A stretch of DNA of 64,000 nucleotides from Paraburkholderia largidicola (GTDB lineage Bacteria; Pseudomonadota; Gammaproteobacteria; Burkholderiales; Burkholderiaceae): NCBI RefSeq assembly GCF_013426895.1, contig NZ_AP023175.1:806001-870000 (forward strand). Direction: 5' to 3'. Position 1 is the stretch's first letter; every line of letters begins with the position of its first letter. The notes beneath the pieces were generated by a model, which was not told the origin of the DNA, did no database searches, and worked only from the letters and a program-made list of their open reading frames with translations. Shown here piece after piece: positions 52,364 to 61,769 of the stretch. Both the position numbers and the translations under genes were made by a program.

Positions 52364-54613
52364 ATGGCTGATCAACCCAAAAAGATGAACGTCGTGCAAC
52401 TGACGTTCATCGTTACCGTCAACATGATGGGGTCGGGCATTATCATGCTCCCCACCAATATGGCGAAAGTCGGTGCCATCTCGTTGCTGTCGTGGGTCGT
52501 GACGGCGCTCGGGTCGATGGCCATTGCCTACGGCTTTGCACAGGCCGGCATTCTCAACCAGCGAGCGGGCGGAATGGCCGCCTATGCCGAAGACGCCTAC
52601 GGAAAGCCTGGCTACTTTCAGGTTTTCTTTCTGTACTTCCTCTCTCTCGCGATCGCGAACGTCGCGGTCGCCAGTTCGGCGCTCGGGTATCTCGCCGCTT
52701 TCTTCCCCGTGCTGACATCGTCGCCGTTCGCGACCTGCGTCGGCGTGATCGCGCTGCTATGGCTCACCACGGTGGCCAACTTCGGCGGCCCCAAGCTGAC
52801 GGGGCGCATCGGCTCCGTGACGGTATGGGGTGTCATTCTGCCCGTCGGCTTCATGTCGATAGCCGGGTGGTTCTGGTTTCGCGCCGATACCTTCGCGGCG
52901 GCGTGGAATCCGCAAGGCTTGCGGCTGATCGAAGGCATGGGCTCCAGCATCTCGCTCACGTTATGGGCATTTCTGGGAATGGAATCGGCCGTGCAGAACT
53001 CGTCGGCCGTCGAAAATCCGAAACGCGACGTGCCGCTCGCGTGCATGTTCGGCACGCTTGGCGCGGCCGCCATCTACATTCTGTCGACCACGGCGATCCA
53101 GGGCATCGTACCCAACGCGGACCTCGCAAAGTCCACGGGGCCATTCGGTCTCGCCTTCGCGCACATGTTCAGTCCGGTGGTCGGTTCGATCGTGATGGCG
53201 CTCGCCGCGATGGCCTGTGTGGGATCGTTGCTCGGCTGGCAGTTCACGCTGGCCCAGACCGCAAAGGACGCTGCCGACAGCAACATGTTCCCCTCGGTCT
53301 TCAGCAAGGCCAGCCACAGCGGCGCGCCGATCGCGGGCATGATCATCATGGGTATCGTCCAGTCGTTGATGGCGCTCTCGACGATGTCGCCTAACCTCTC
53401 CGAACAGTTCGCGGCACTCGTCAATCTTGCCGTGGTCACGAATGTCGTGCCGTACATCGTGTCGCTGTCCGCGCTGTTCGTCATGATGCGCGATGCGGGA
53501 ACGGAGCCAGCGGTCTACAGGCGCAACGCAGTCGTTGCCGTGCTGGCGATGGTCTACTCGATCTATGCGCTCTATGCGTCGGGCAAGGATGCCGTGCTCG
53601 GCGGCATGCTGGTCATGGCGATCGGCTATGTCATCTACGGCCTGATCGCGCCCCGGCTTGCACTCCTTGGCACGAAGGCGCACAAACCGATCATTGCGGC
53701 CGCCAGCGTCATCGCCTTCGCGGTTCTGGTTGCGCCCGCTCCGCGCCCTGTCCACGCGGCCGAAGCGGGTACGGCCATGTCGGGTGCCCTCGTACGGATC
53801 AAGCAGTCTGGCGCGATGAATATCGGCTATCTCAACGCGGCCAGCCCGTTTGTGTACCGTGACAACGAAGGCCACGCCGTGGGTTACCTGGCGGGGCTGT
53901 GTCAAAGCGTAGCGGACCAGGTCAAAAGCGGACTCGGCCTTCCCGCGTTGACGGTGAACTGGGTCGAAGTCTCCGCCGACGACCGCTATCGCGCGCTGCG
54001 CGAACACCGGATCGACATCCTGTGCGGCGACCCCGAAACGCTGACAGGCCGCCGGTTCATCAGCTACTCCCTTCCCGTCTACCCAGGCGGCGTCGGCGCG
54101 CTGATGCGTGCCGACGCGTCGCCCGGCCTCAAGGAGATACTGAGCGGCGATACGCAGGCTCATCGGCCCATCTGGCGCGCTTCGCCCGCCCAACTCCTGA
54201 ATACGCAGACGTTCTCGACCGTCAAGGACACGCCCACCCAACGGTGGCTGGCCGACCGTATGAACCAGTTCGAACTGACGGCGCGCGTCGTCAACGTGTC
54301 GAGCTTTGAAGAAGGCGTCCGGCTGGTGCTCGACCGGAAAACCAATGTCTTTTTCGCGGAACGCCAGGTGCTGCAGGACGCAGTCAAACGGAGTCCCGCG
54401 TCGGATGCCCTCATCGTGCTTCAACGGCGGTTTACCGATGTGCCGATCTCGCTCGGTGTCGCGCGTGACGATGAAGACATGCGCTTTTTCGTCGACCGTA
54501 CGCTGAGCCAGATGTTCGCGTCGGGTCAGTATCGCGGACTCTATGTGAAGTGGTTCGGCGAACCAGACCAGGAGACGAAGAATTTCTATCGCCTCGCCGT
54601 CTTGCCCGAGTGA
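52364..54613 (+). CDS. potE: PotE-like putrescine/ornithine antiporter fused to a periplasmic binding-protein (SBP family 3) domain
   Basis: 749 residues from the ATG at 52364 with AAGGAG nine bases upstream. Residues 1 to about 435 closely follow E. coli PotE: VNMMGSGIIMLPTNMAKVGA, LTLWAFLGMESAVQNSSAVE, TGPFGLAFAHMFSPVVGS, GSLLGWQFTLAQT and LVNLAVVTNVVPYI. PotE normally ends here at about 439 residues. Instead an extra hydrophobic helix (about 442-459) ending in a signal-peptidase-like VHAAEAG leads to a domain with GAMNIGYLNAASPFVYRDNEG, GYLAGLCQSVADQV, DILCGDPETLTGRRF and SLGVARDDEDMRFFVDRTL, the type I/II amino-acid binding fold. The domain would be periplasmic. Either a true fusion or a precursor cleaved after export. 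Confidence 0.92.
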   Translation: MADQPKKMNVVQLTFIVTVNMMGSGIIMLPTNMAKVGAISLLSWVVTALGSMAIAYGFAQAGILNQRAGGMAAYAEDAYGKPGYFQVFFLYFLSLAIANVAVASSALGYLAAFFPVLTSSPFATCVGVIALLWLTTVANFGGPKLTGRIGSVTVWGVILPVGFMSIAGWFWFRADTFAAAWNPQGLRLIEGMGSSISLTLWAFLGMESAVQNSSAVENPKRDVPLACMFGTLGAAAIYILSTTAIQGIVPNADLAKSTGPFGLAFAHMFSPVVGSIVMALAAMACVGSLLGWQFTLAQTAKDAADSNMFPSVFSKASHSGAPIAGMIIMGIVQSLMALSTMSPNLSEQFAALVNLAVVTNVVPYIVSLSALFVMMRDAGTEPAVYRRNAVVAVLAMVYSIYALYASGKDAVLGGMLVMAIGYVIYGLIAPRLALLGTKAHKPIIAAASVIAFAVLVAPAPRPVHAAEAGTAMSGALVRIKQSGAMNIGYLNAASPFVYRDNEGHAVGYLAGLCQSVADQVKSGLGLPALTVNWVEVSADDRYRALREHRIDILCGDPETLTGRRFISYSLPVYPGGVGALMRADASPGLKEILSGDTQAHRPIWRASPAQLLNTQTFSTVKDTPTQRWLADRMNQFELTARVVNVSSFEEGVRLVLDRKTNVFFAERQVLQDAVKRSPASDALIVLQRRFTDVPISLGVARDDEDMRFFVDRTLSQMFASGQYRGLYVKWFGEPDQETKNFYRLAVLPE

Positions 54614-54644
54614 GCGCCCGAGGTCAAACCAGAGGGAAATTCAC

Positions 54645-56960
54645 ATGTCTTCCTCGTCTGAATCCGTCTATCGCCGTCTGGGCATGAAAGTGCTGCTGGT
54701 TCACCACGAGGTGGATTCCCGCACGGCCAGCGGCCGCGCCGCCCAGTCGCTCGCAACTGAACTGGAAGAGCGGCATGTGCGGATCGTCATCGCGAATTCG
54801 GCTGACGACGCGGTGTCGGTGATCCGGTCCGATCCGTTGATCCAATGTCTGCTGCTCAGTTGGGAACTCGAAAACGACGAAACTCATCAACCCGCACAGC
54901 GGGTACTCGATACGCAGCGGGTGCGCAGCGCGACCGTGCCGATCTTTCTGCTCGCGAGCCGCACGAGCGTTGCCACGGTGCCTGTCGACGCGATGCAGAA
55001 GGCGGACGACTTCATCTGGATGCTGGAAGACACCACTGCGTTCATTGCGGGGCGCATTGTGGCGTCGATCGAGCGCTATCGCGAAACTGTGCTGCCGCCG
55101 ATGTTCGCCGCGCTGGCGCGCTTCTCAAAAGTATTCGAGTACTCATGGCACACGCCGGGACATACGGGCGGCACGGCGTTCATGAAGTCGACAGTCGGAC
55201 AGGCGTTCTTCGAGTTCTTCGGCGAACAGTTGTTTCGCTCGGACCTGTCGATCTCCGTCGGTGAACTCGGCTCGCTGCTGGACCACAGCGGTTCGATCGG
55301 CGAAAGCGAGCGTTACGCGGCCAGAGTATTCGGCTCGCATCGCACCTATCACGTGACGAACGGCTCGTCGATGTCGAACCGCGTCATTCTGATGGCGAGC
55401 GTCACGCGCAACCAGATCGCGCTATGCGACCGCAATTGCCACAAGTCCGCCGAGCACGCGATGACGATGTCGGGTGCGATACCGACGTATCTCGTGCCGT
55501 CGCGCAACCACTACGGGATCATCGGCCCGATCATGCCGGAGCGGCTCACGGCGGCCGCCATCCGTCTTCTGATCGAACAGAACCCGCTGGTCAGGAATCG
55601 CGAGGGTGTGATACCGACGCCCGTCCATGCGCTCGTGACGAATTCGACGTATGACGGCCTCTGCTACAACGTCACGCGGCTGGAGGAATTACTTGGGCAG
55701 AGCGTCGATCGCCTGCACTTCGACGAAGCCTGGTATGGTTATGCGCGCTTCAATCCACTGTATAAGGATCGCTTCGCCATGCACGGCGATCCCGCCGCCC
55801 ACGACGCCTCGAAGCCGACGGTATTCGCCACGCACTCCACTCACAAACTGCTCGCGGCGTTGTCGCAGGCGTCGTTCATTCACATCCGCGACGGGCGGAA
55901 CCCGATCGAACATGCGCGCTTCAACGAGGCGTACATGATGCATGCGTCCACCTCGCCGCAGTACGCGATCATCGCGTCCAACGATGTCAGCGCCGCGATG
56001 ATGGACGGCCCTGGCGGCGAGGCGCTCACAGGCGATGCAATCCGCGAGGCGATTTCATTCCGGCAGATGCTCGGCAGACTGCATGCGCAGTTCGACGAGC
56101 GAAGCGACTGGTTCTTCAATGGCTGGCAGCCCGATGTCGTCCTCAATCGCAATACCGGACGACGCACGCCCTTCCATGAAGCCGACGAAGAACTGCTCGC
56201 CACTGATCCAACCTGCTGGGTCCTGCATTCCAACGATACATGGCACGGCTTCGGCGCAATCGAAGATGGCTACTGCATGCTCGATCCGATCAAGGTGTCG
56301 ATCCTGACACCGGGTGTCGCGCCGCAAGGCGGGCTGACGTCAGTCGGCATTCCGGCGTGCGTCGTGACCGCATACCTCGCTCGACACGGTATCGTCGTCG
56401 AAAAGACCACCGACTTCACGATTCTGCTGCTGTTCTCTATCGGTATCACGAAGGGAAAGTGGGGGACGCTCGTCAATACGCTACTGGACTTCAAGAAAGA
56501 CTACGATGCCAATCTGCCGCTGGATCAGGCATTGCCACATCTCACTGCACGTTATCCCGAGCGGTATAGCGGCCTCGGGCTACGCAATCTGTGCGACCTC
56601 ATGTTCCACGCAATGGGCGATCTGAAGACGACCGAAATGATGTCGCGTGGCTTCTCGACGCTCCCCGATCCCGACTACAGTCCGCAGGAAGCCTTCGAGT
56701 TGCTGGTGCACAACGAGGTGGAAACCTTGGAACTGTCGGAGATGGAGGGCCGCACGGTGGCAAATGCAGTCGTGCCCTACCCGCCCGGCATTCCGCTGCT
56801 GATGCCAGGCGAAAATGCGGGCCCCGCCGATGGTCCGCTGCTCGGTTACCTGAAAGCGCTCGAACAGTACGACTTGCGCTTCCCTGGCTTCACTCATGAT
56901 ACCCACGGCGTAGAAGTCGAAGACGGTGTCTATCGGATCGCGTGCATCAGGAGACGATAG
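54645..56960 (+). CDS. Second Orn/Lys/Arg-type PLP decarboxylase, AdiA/LdcI-like
   Basis: 771 residues; the ATG at 54645 has AGAGG 8 bases or so upstream. Wing domain (about 10-130), then SWHTPGHTGGTAFMKS, HVTNGSSMSNRVILMA, CDRNCHKSAEHA, LHFDEAWYGYARFNP, and the PLP lysine Lys401 in ATHSTHKLLAALSQASFIH. The THSTHKLLAALSQAS context and the length are closer to inducible arginine (AdiA) and lysine (LdcI/CadA) decarboxylases than to the first enzyme in this operon, so it may have a different substrate. Third gene of the operon, 31 bases after the PotE fusion. Confidence 0.92.
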   Translation: MSSSSESVYRRLGMKVLLVHHEVDSRTASGRAAQSLATELEERHVRIVIANSADDAVSVIRSDPLIQCLLLSWELENDETHQPAQRVLDTQRVRSATVPIFLLASRTSVATVPVDAMQKADDFIWMLEDTTAFIAGRIVASIERYRETVLPPMFAALARFSKVFEYSWHTPGHTGGTAFMKSTVGQAFFEFFGEQLFRSDLSISVGELGSLLDHSGSIGESERYAARVFGSHRTYHVTNGSSMSNRVILMASVTRNQIALCDRNCHKSAEHAMTMSGAIPTYLVPSRNHYGIIGPIMPERLTAAAIRLLIEQNPLVRNREGVIPTPVHALVTNSTYDGLCYNVTRLEELLGQSVDRLHFDEAWYGYARFNPLYKDRFAMHGDPAAHDASKPTVFATHSTHKLLAALSQASFIHIRDGRNPIEHARFNEAYMMHASTSPQYAIIASNDVSAAMMDGPGGEALTGDAIREAISFRQMLGRLHAQFDERSDWFFNGWQPDVVLNRNTGRRTPFHEADEELLATDPTCWVLHSNDTWHGFGAIEDGYCMLDPIKVSILTPGVAPQGGLTSVGIPACVVTAYLARHGIVVEKTTDFTILLLFSIGITKGKWGTLVNTLLDFKKDYDANLPLDQALPHLTARYPERYSGLGLRNLCDLMFHAMGDLKTTEMMSRGFSTLPDPDYSPQEAFELLVHNEVETLELSEMEGRTVANAVVPYPPGIPLLMPGENAGPADGPLLGYLKALEQYDLRFPGFTHDTHGVEVEDGVYRIACIRRR

Positions 56961-57011
56961 ACGCGTGCGAGTGTCCGCGATCGGCCCGCGGTGCCAGCGT
57001 GGGCCGCGCCC

Positions 57012-57425
57012 TCAGCGTCCCATACGCCGATCGTAACTGCGCGAGATGCGATCAAGCAGTGTCGGGTCGCGCGCGTCTTTTGAATTGAACTGCACGACCA
57101 CGCTGCCATCGGCCTGCTGGCGCACGCTCGCCGTCACCGTACTGCCTCCGGATGTGCCGACGACGTTGCCCGTGCCCGGATCCTGCACGGTAATCACCAG
57201 GCCCTCGTCATGCATCGCCCCCGATGCCGCCGAAAACGACCGGTCGAAGCTGGCCGGTGTCGTCGTGACCACGGTTCCCGGAGGCACCGCATAGTATGGA
57301 CACCCCGCCAGAAGCGACAAGGAAGCGCAGAGTGCAATGAGCAGGACACGTTTGCCTGCTTCATGTTCAGGCCGAAAGACGTCGCCCAGGACAGCATGAA
57401 ATTGCCGTTTACTCCATAGCCTCAT
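57012..57425 (-). CDS. Small lipoprotein, 137 aa, unknown
   Basis: ATG at 57425 with GGAGGG seven bases upstream. An unusually long basic lead (about 28 residues) precedes LLIALCASLSLLAGC, a lipobox. The mature part has a Thr/Ser-rich start and a small beta-rich domain (EGLVITVQDPGTGNVVGTSGGSTVTASV, DGSVVVQFNSKD), ending RISRSYDRRMGR. Family not recognised. Convergent with the second decarboxylase gene. An internal start nearer the lipobox is possible but none has a better ribosome site. Confidence 0.75.
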   Translation of the reverse strand: MRLWSKRQFHAVLGDVFRPEHEAGKRVLLIALCASLSLLAGCPYYAVPPGTVVTTTPASFDRSFSAASGAMHDEGLVITVQDPGTGNVVGTSGGSTVTASVRQQADGSVVVQFNSKDARDPTLLDRISRSYDRRMGR

Positions 57426-57725
57426 CGCGAGTCCCTCCGCCTGTACGGCGCATCAGCGTCACATGTGTTCACGAGAATACCGTTGATATCCACATTCAGA
57501 CCGCTTGCGCGCAACTAAAGCTTAGTCTCATTCTGCATTTTCCCGACATGGATTGATTGTTTTCGCAAACGGTTCTTGATGATTGCGCGATGTCGACGCA
57601 TTGAATTAATAGCGTCAGATACTATGATTGACGCTGACATCATGATGCCGCGCGTTCGACCGCGATCGGACGGCAGTGTGTCATGCGCTTTCTCTCCCGC
57701 GCTCGTTCACAACAGGACTTGCCAG
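57426..57725. other. 300-bp divergent intergenic region
   Basis: Between the lipoprotein (minus) and the EAL gene (plus). Contains ACTAAAGCTTAGTCTCAT (57514-57531), which shares its last ten bases with one arm of palindrome site 3, and a GATATC-like hexamer further along the minus strand. AT-rich near 57530-57560. No gene supported. Confidence 0.5.
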
Positions 57726-59321
57726 ATGATCAAGCGAGCGTCGATCGTTTCGGCTTCCGTTGCACTCGGCTGCATTGCTTCCGTTGCGCCAGTACTGACC
57801 AGCATCTATATCGCGGAAGAAGACGCAGAACGCCGGGAACGGGATGATCTGCGAGAATTCGCAACGAAAGCCGTCATGCGCGCAGAACTCGTTTCCTATC
57901 AGGCGGTCGCCGCCCTTGCCGACATGGCGGCGACACCCGGCCCGCCCTGCTCGCCGGCCCACCTCGCGCAACTTGCCCACGTGATCTTCAACTACCGGTA
58001 CGTGCAGGACGCGGGCGCTTACGGCGGCGGACAGTATTTGTGCTCGCCGCTTTTGGGCGACGTGCGTGAACAGCATCTGACGATGTCTGAGCCCGACCGG
58101 CGCAGCAACGACGGCTATCTGATCTGGTACAGGCATAAAAACCCACTCAGCGACGCGCGCCAGGATATTCAGGTGGGACGTAACGGCAATTACGTTTCCA
58201 TCGACGCCCAGTCCTACGTCGATCTCATCGATCCTGCCCGAAGGCCGATCGCCGTGTTCAGCACCGAGACCAACGCGCTTCTGGCTTTGTCGATGGATGC
58301 AGATGCGGCCGATATGCTCCATGCCTGGAAACAGGCTGCAAACGTCAGCAGCGACCAATGGCACTACGCGACTGCCCATTCGGCAACCCTGCCTCTCTCG
58401 GTGGTCGTCAAATCCCCGCGTAACAGTCTGCTCGGCAACTGGACAGGGTTGCTTGGGATGTGGCTGTCGATCGGCGTTGTCGTGGGGGGCCTGTTCGGCT
58501 GGCTGTCTTTCCGGAAAATCTCACAACAACTCTCCTTCCCGTCGACGCTCGAATGGGCCATTGCACGCAAGCGGATCGACGTGTGTTTTCAGCCGATCGT
58601 CACACTCGCGGACCGCGAATGCGTGGGCGCAGAAGCGCTGGTTCGATGGAAGCTGAACGGGCTCGACATCTCGCCCGACATCTTCGTCGCGGTGGCCGAG
58701 CAAAACGGCCTGATTCAGCCGTTGACCGATCTCGTACTGGACAAGACGATCGACGAACTCTCGACGTTCCTGCGTTCGCGTCCATCGTTCTACGTTTCGA
58801 TCAACGTGAGCAGCGAGGATTTGCAAACGAGCCGCTTCCTGGATGTTCTCACCGCTCGACTGGAAGGGACGGGCATTCGTCCCGCGCAGATCAGGATCGA
58901 ACTGACGGAGCGCATCTTCATCAACGCCGACACCACGCGGCAAACGATAGCGGCCTTCAGAAAGGCCGGCCACCCCGTCTATATCGACGACTTCGGAACC
59001 GGCTACTCCAGCCTGTCGTATCTGCAAACCTTCACCATCGACGTCCTCAAAATAGACAAGTCGTTTATCGACACCATCGCACAGGACGCGGCATCGAGCA
59101 TCGTCGCGCCGCATATCATCAAGATGGCGCACGAGCTAGGCGTGGAGATTCTCGCGGAAGGCGTGGAGCGCGATGCCCAGGTCGACTATCTGGTAGAACG
59201 CGGCGTGCAGTACGGGCAGGGCTGGCTGTTCGCAAAGGCGATGCGCAGCAAGGAACTCATCGCCTGGCTCGGCGAACCCAGAACGCAGCTCGAGCCGATG
59301 AAACAGTGCGACGACAGTTGA
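57726..59321 (+). CDS. CSS-motif/EAL-domain c-di-GMP phosphodiesterase
   Basis: 531 residues from the ATG at 57726 (AGGA about ten bases upstream). A first helix (SVALGCIASVAPVLTSIYI), a periplasmic CSS-like sensor domain (about 30-235, with GPPCSPAHLAQL and YLCSPLLGDVRE, two cysteines that could form a redox-sensing disulfide), a second helix (about 240-262), and a C-terminal EAL domain. Catalytic motifs are complete: EALVRW, NVSSEDL, ELTERIFIN, IDDFGTGYSSLSYL, LKIDKSFID, EGVERDAQ and GQGWLFAKAM. It should degrade c-di-GMP in response to a periplasmic signal. Same strand and 36 bases before the GGDEF gene. Confidence 0.93.
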   Translation: MIKRASIVSASVALGCIASVAPVLTSIYIAEEDAERRERDDLREFATKAVMRAELVSYQAVAALADMAATPGPPCSPAHLAQLAHVIFNYRYVQDAGAYGGGQYLCSPLLGDVREQHLTMSEPDRRSNDGYLIWYRHKNPLSDARQDIQVGRNGNYVSIDAQSYVDLIDPARRPIAVFSTETNALLALSMDADAADMLHAWKQAANVSSDQWHYATAHSATLPLSVVVKSPRNSLLGNWTGLLGMWLSIGVVVGGLFGWLSFRKISQQLSFPSTLEWAIARKRIDVCFQPIVTLADRECVGAEALVRWKLNGLDISPDIFVAVAEQNGLIQPLTDLVLDKTIDELSTFLRSRPSFYVSINVSSEDLQTSRFLDVLTARLEGTGIRPAQIRIELTERIFINADTTRQTIAAFRKAGHPVYIDDFGTGYSSLSYLQTFTIDVLKIDKSFIDTIAQDAASSIVAPHIIKMAHELGVEILAEGVERDAQVDYLVERGVQYGQGWLFAKAMRSKELIAWLGEPRTQLEPMKQCDDS

Positions 59322-59357
59322 AATACGATCAAGGCAGGTCCCTGACTTTGGCGAACT

Positions 59358-61208
59358 ATGCAGCGTTCATTCAACACGGCGATTAGCCGGTCGCTTCATC
59401 CCGTCATGCGCAAGTCGTGGCTGCGGAAAGCGTTGCCCGTATTTGCCGTGCTGGTTGCCGCGAATATCGTGGTCAATACCTTGCAGTCCTTGCACGATTT
59501 TCGGGCAACCGATCAACAGGCCGCCCAGCGTCTGGATGTACAGACCTCTCTCATTGAACGGCTGGTCGAAGACCGGCTCCGGGATCTCAATGGAATGATG
59601 GCTGTCACGCGGTCCCTGATCGACGCAGACAACCTCACCGATGCATCGCTCCATGGCGTAACCGTCACGCTGAAGGAGTCGCTGGGAGATGCATCGATTG
59701 CGGTGTTCGACGGGAGTGCGCGCCTCGTGGCGGCCTCTCAGCCCGGCATCCGCAACGAAATCCCGAACCTCGCCACCCTCCTGGACACGGTACGCGCCGA
59801 CCCAGCCGCCCATCTCTGGCTACCGGTCGTGTGGAGGCAGAGCGGCGCGCTGGTGGTAGCAGAAGGACATCGCAACCGGGCTGGAAAATCCGATGCCATT
59901 GCTGTCTATCTGATTCCCCTCGAACAGCACCTGCTCGAGGGCGTGAAACTGGCGAATGGCACCGCGATCATCTTGAGCGACAGCGACTATCGTGTCATCG
60001 CGCGCTATCCCCACTATTCCGGATTGGCAATCGGGCGTGCGCTCGTGGAAGACGGCGCGGCTCATCAGGGGCCGATCCCGGGCACTCACTATGCGCGCTG
60101 GAGATTCGATCTGACCGAGCGCCTCATTGCGACGCGCCGGATCGTGCTGGGGCCGTCCGCAGGTTACTGGACACTCGACGTCGGCTACGCGGTCAGCAGC
60201 TACCGTGACAGCCTGCGCAACAGCATGTACATCAATCTCGCCGGGACTACCCTGCTCCTTCTGATGCTGGCTGGCGGCGTGCTGCTCATCAATCGTGAGC
60301 AACGGCTGCACGATCGGATCGAGAGATTTGCGGGCACGGTATTGACCATCGTGCAAAACATGCCGACACCCGTCGCGATCGTCGACATCGAAACGGAGCA
60401 TATCGTGCTGGCCAATGAAGCGCTGCTTGCGCTGTTCGGTGCCGTGGCCGGCAAGAGTCAACCGTTCTCCCGGCTCTTCGTCGACGCCGCCAGCTGGACG
60501 CGAGTGCGGGACGTCGTCACGGACGAGCCCGTTCCTCTTCTCACGCGCGACGGAATCCGGCACATGCTCGTGCATTGCACCCGGCTTCGAACCGCCGACC
60601 AACATGATGAACCGGATTCGCTGCTCGTCACGCTGGTGGATATCACCCATCAACATCAGCTGCTCAAGCAGTTGCGCACAGAAGCCGACTACGATGCGCT
60701 GACCGGACTCGCCAATCGCCGGTATTTCGCCCAGGCAGCTGAAAAGGCCATCGAGCACGCACGACGTCATCACCGCCCGCTATCCGTTCTGGCGTTGGAC
60801 CTGGACTTCTTCAAACGCGTCAACGACACGTGGGGACACGCAGCCGGCGACCACGTGCTTCAGGCGACCGCCCGATTGTTCGAGGACGCCCTTCGCGCAG
60901 ACGATCTGGCGGCCAGGCTGGGCGGTGAAGAGTTTGCCGCGATCCTGCTGGATACCGATCTCGAACAGGCGCGAGCGATCGCCGAACGGATTCGCATTGC
61001 CATGCAGGACACGCCGATATCGCTCGAATCCGGGACGACGGTTTCGCAAACGCTCAGCATCGGCATTGCCCTCTACGATGAGAACGAAAAGGATCTCAAT
61101 GCAACACAGGAGCGCGCCGACGCAGCGTTGTACGCAGCCAAGCACAATGGGCGCAACTGTGTTCAGGTCTGGGCGCCTGACACGACCTCGCCCTTGAATG
61201 AAGGGTAG
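59358..61208 (+). CDS. Cache-PAS-GGDEF diguanylate cyclase
   Basis: 616 residues. First helix (LPVFAVLVAANIVVNTL), a large periplasmic dCache-like sensor (about 50-290), a second helix (LAGTTLLLLMLAGGVLLI), a PAS-like domain (about 320-430, NMPTPVAIVDIETEHIVLANEALLALF style), then GGDEF: DYDALTGLANRRYFAQAAE, LALDLDFFKRVNDTWGHAAGD, and the active-site LGGEEFAAILL. The product-inhibition I-site RxxD (RADD) sits five residues before GGEEF, so it should be an active, feedback-limited cyclase. Probably co-transcribed with the EAL gene. Confidence 0.94.
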   Translation: MQRSFNTAISRSLHPVMRKSWLRKALPVFAVLVAANIVVNTLQSLHDFRATDQQAAQRLDVQTSLIERLVEDRLRDLNGMMAVTRSLIDADNLTDASLHGVTVTLKESLGDASIAVFDGSARLVAASQPGIRNEIPNLATLLDTVRADPAAHLWLPVVWRQSGALVVAEGHRNRAGKSDAIAVYLIPLEQHLLEGVKLANGTAIILSDSDYRVIARYPHYSGLAIGRALVEDGAAHQGPIPGTHYARWRFDLTERLIATRRIVLGPSAGYWTLDVGYAVSSYRDSLRNSMYINLAGTTLLLLMLAGGVLLINREQRLHDRIERFAGTVLTIVQNMPTPVAIVDIETEHIVLANEALLALFGAVAGKSQPFSRLFVDAASWTRVRDVVTDEPVPLLTRDGIRHMLVHCTRLRTADQHDEPDSLLVTLVDITHQHQLLKQLRTEADYDALTGLANRRYFAQAAEKAIEHARRHHRPLSVLALDLDFFKRVNDTWGHAAGDHVLQATARLFEDALRADDLAARLGGEEFAAILLDTDLEQARAIAERIRIAMQDTPISLESGTTVSQTLSIGIALYDENEKDLNATQERADAALYAAKHNGRNCVQVWAPDTTSPLNEG

Positions 61209-61349
61209 CTTTTGCGCAGCGGGGCGGAAACAGGAACCGTCGATCGGAGAAGGCTTTTATCCGCCTGTTTCAGACGGTTCGAGGCGAAGAGAACATCAAG
61301 ATCCATTCCGCCCCGCCACCCCGACCCGCGCATCGCCATCGGCGCTTTC

Positions 61350-61739
61350 CTACATCCCGCCAAACGGCTTCTTCACGGTCAGCTTGTTGGTCACCGAAGT
61401 CACCCCCGGAACGCCCTTTGCGATCTCCGCGACCTTGTCGACCTGCGACGCATCGGTTACCGAGCCATTCAACGTTATCGCGCCGTCTTTCGCCGTGACG
61501 CTGATATTCCCGGCGCTGATGTCCTTCTGCTTGCCAATGGCGGCATACACCTTCCGACGCAGCGCGCGATCCGCTTTTCTTCCGGTCGCCGGCGCGGCTG
61601 CGCTGGATGCCGTCATCGCGGATGTGCCCGGCACGCTGGCCGCCGCACTGGCTGGTTGACCCGACTGGGACCATGCATTCATCGACGCTGCGACGAATAA
61701 AGCCGCGACCGCCAGTTTAACTACGTGATTGTTTTTCAT
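61350..61739 (-). CDS. BON-domain periplasmic protein
   Basis: 129 residues; ATG with GGGAG six bases upstream. Signal peptide ending NAWSQ, an Ala/Ser-rich linker, then one BON domain (about 55-125): VYAAIGKQKDISAGNISVTA, DGAITLNGSVTDASQVDKV, GVPGVTSVTNKLTVK. BON proteins bind phospholipid or peptidoglycan and are often osmotic or envelope-stress induced. Begins 30 bases after the porin stop, so co-transcription with the porin is likely. Confidence 0.92.
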   Translation of the reverse strand: MKNNHVVKLAVAALFVAASMNAWSQSGQPASAAASVPGTSAMTASSAAAPATGRKADRALRRKVYAAIGKQKDISAGNISVTAKDGAITLNGSVTDASQVDKVAEIAKGVPGVTSVTNKLTVKKPFGGM

Positions 61740-61769
61740 CGAATACTCCCGTTGATGTCCGTGGCGGAC

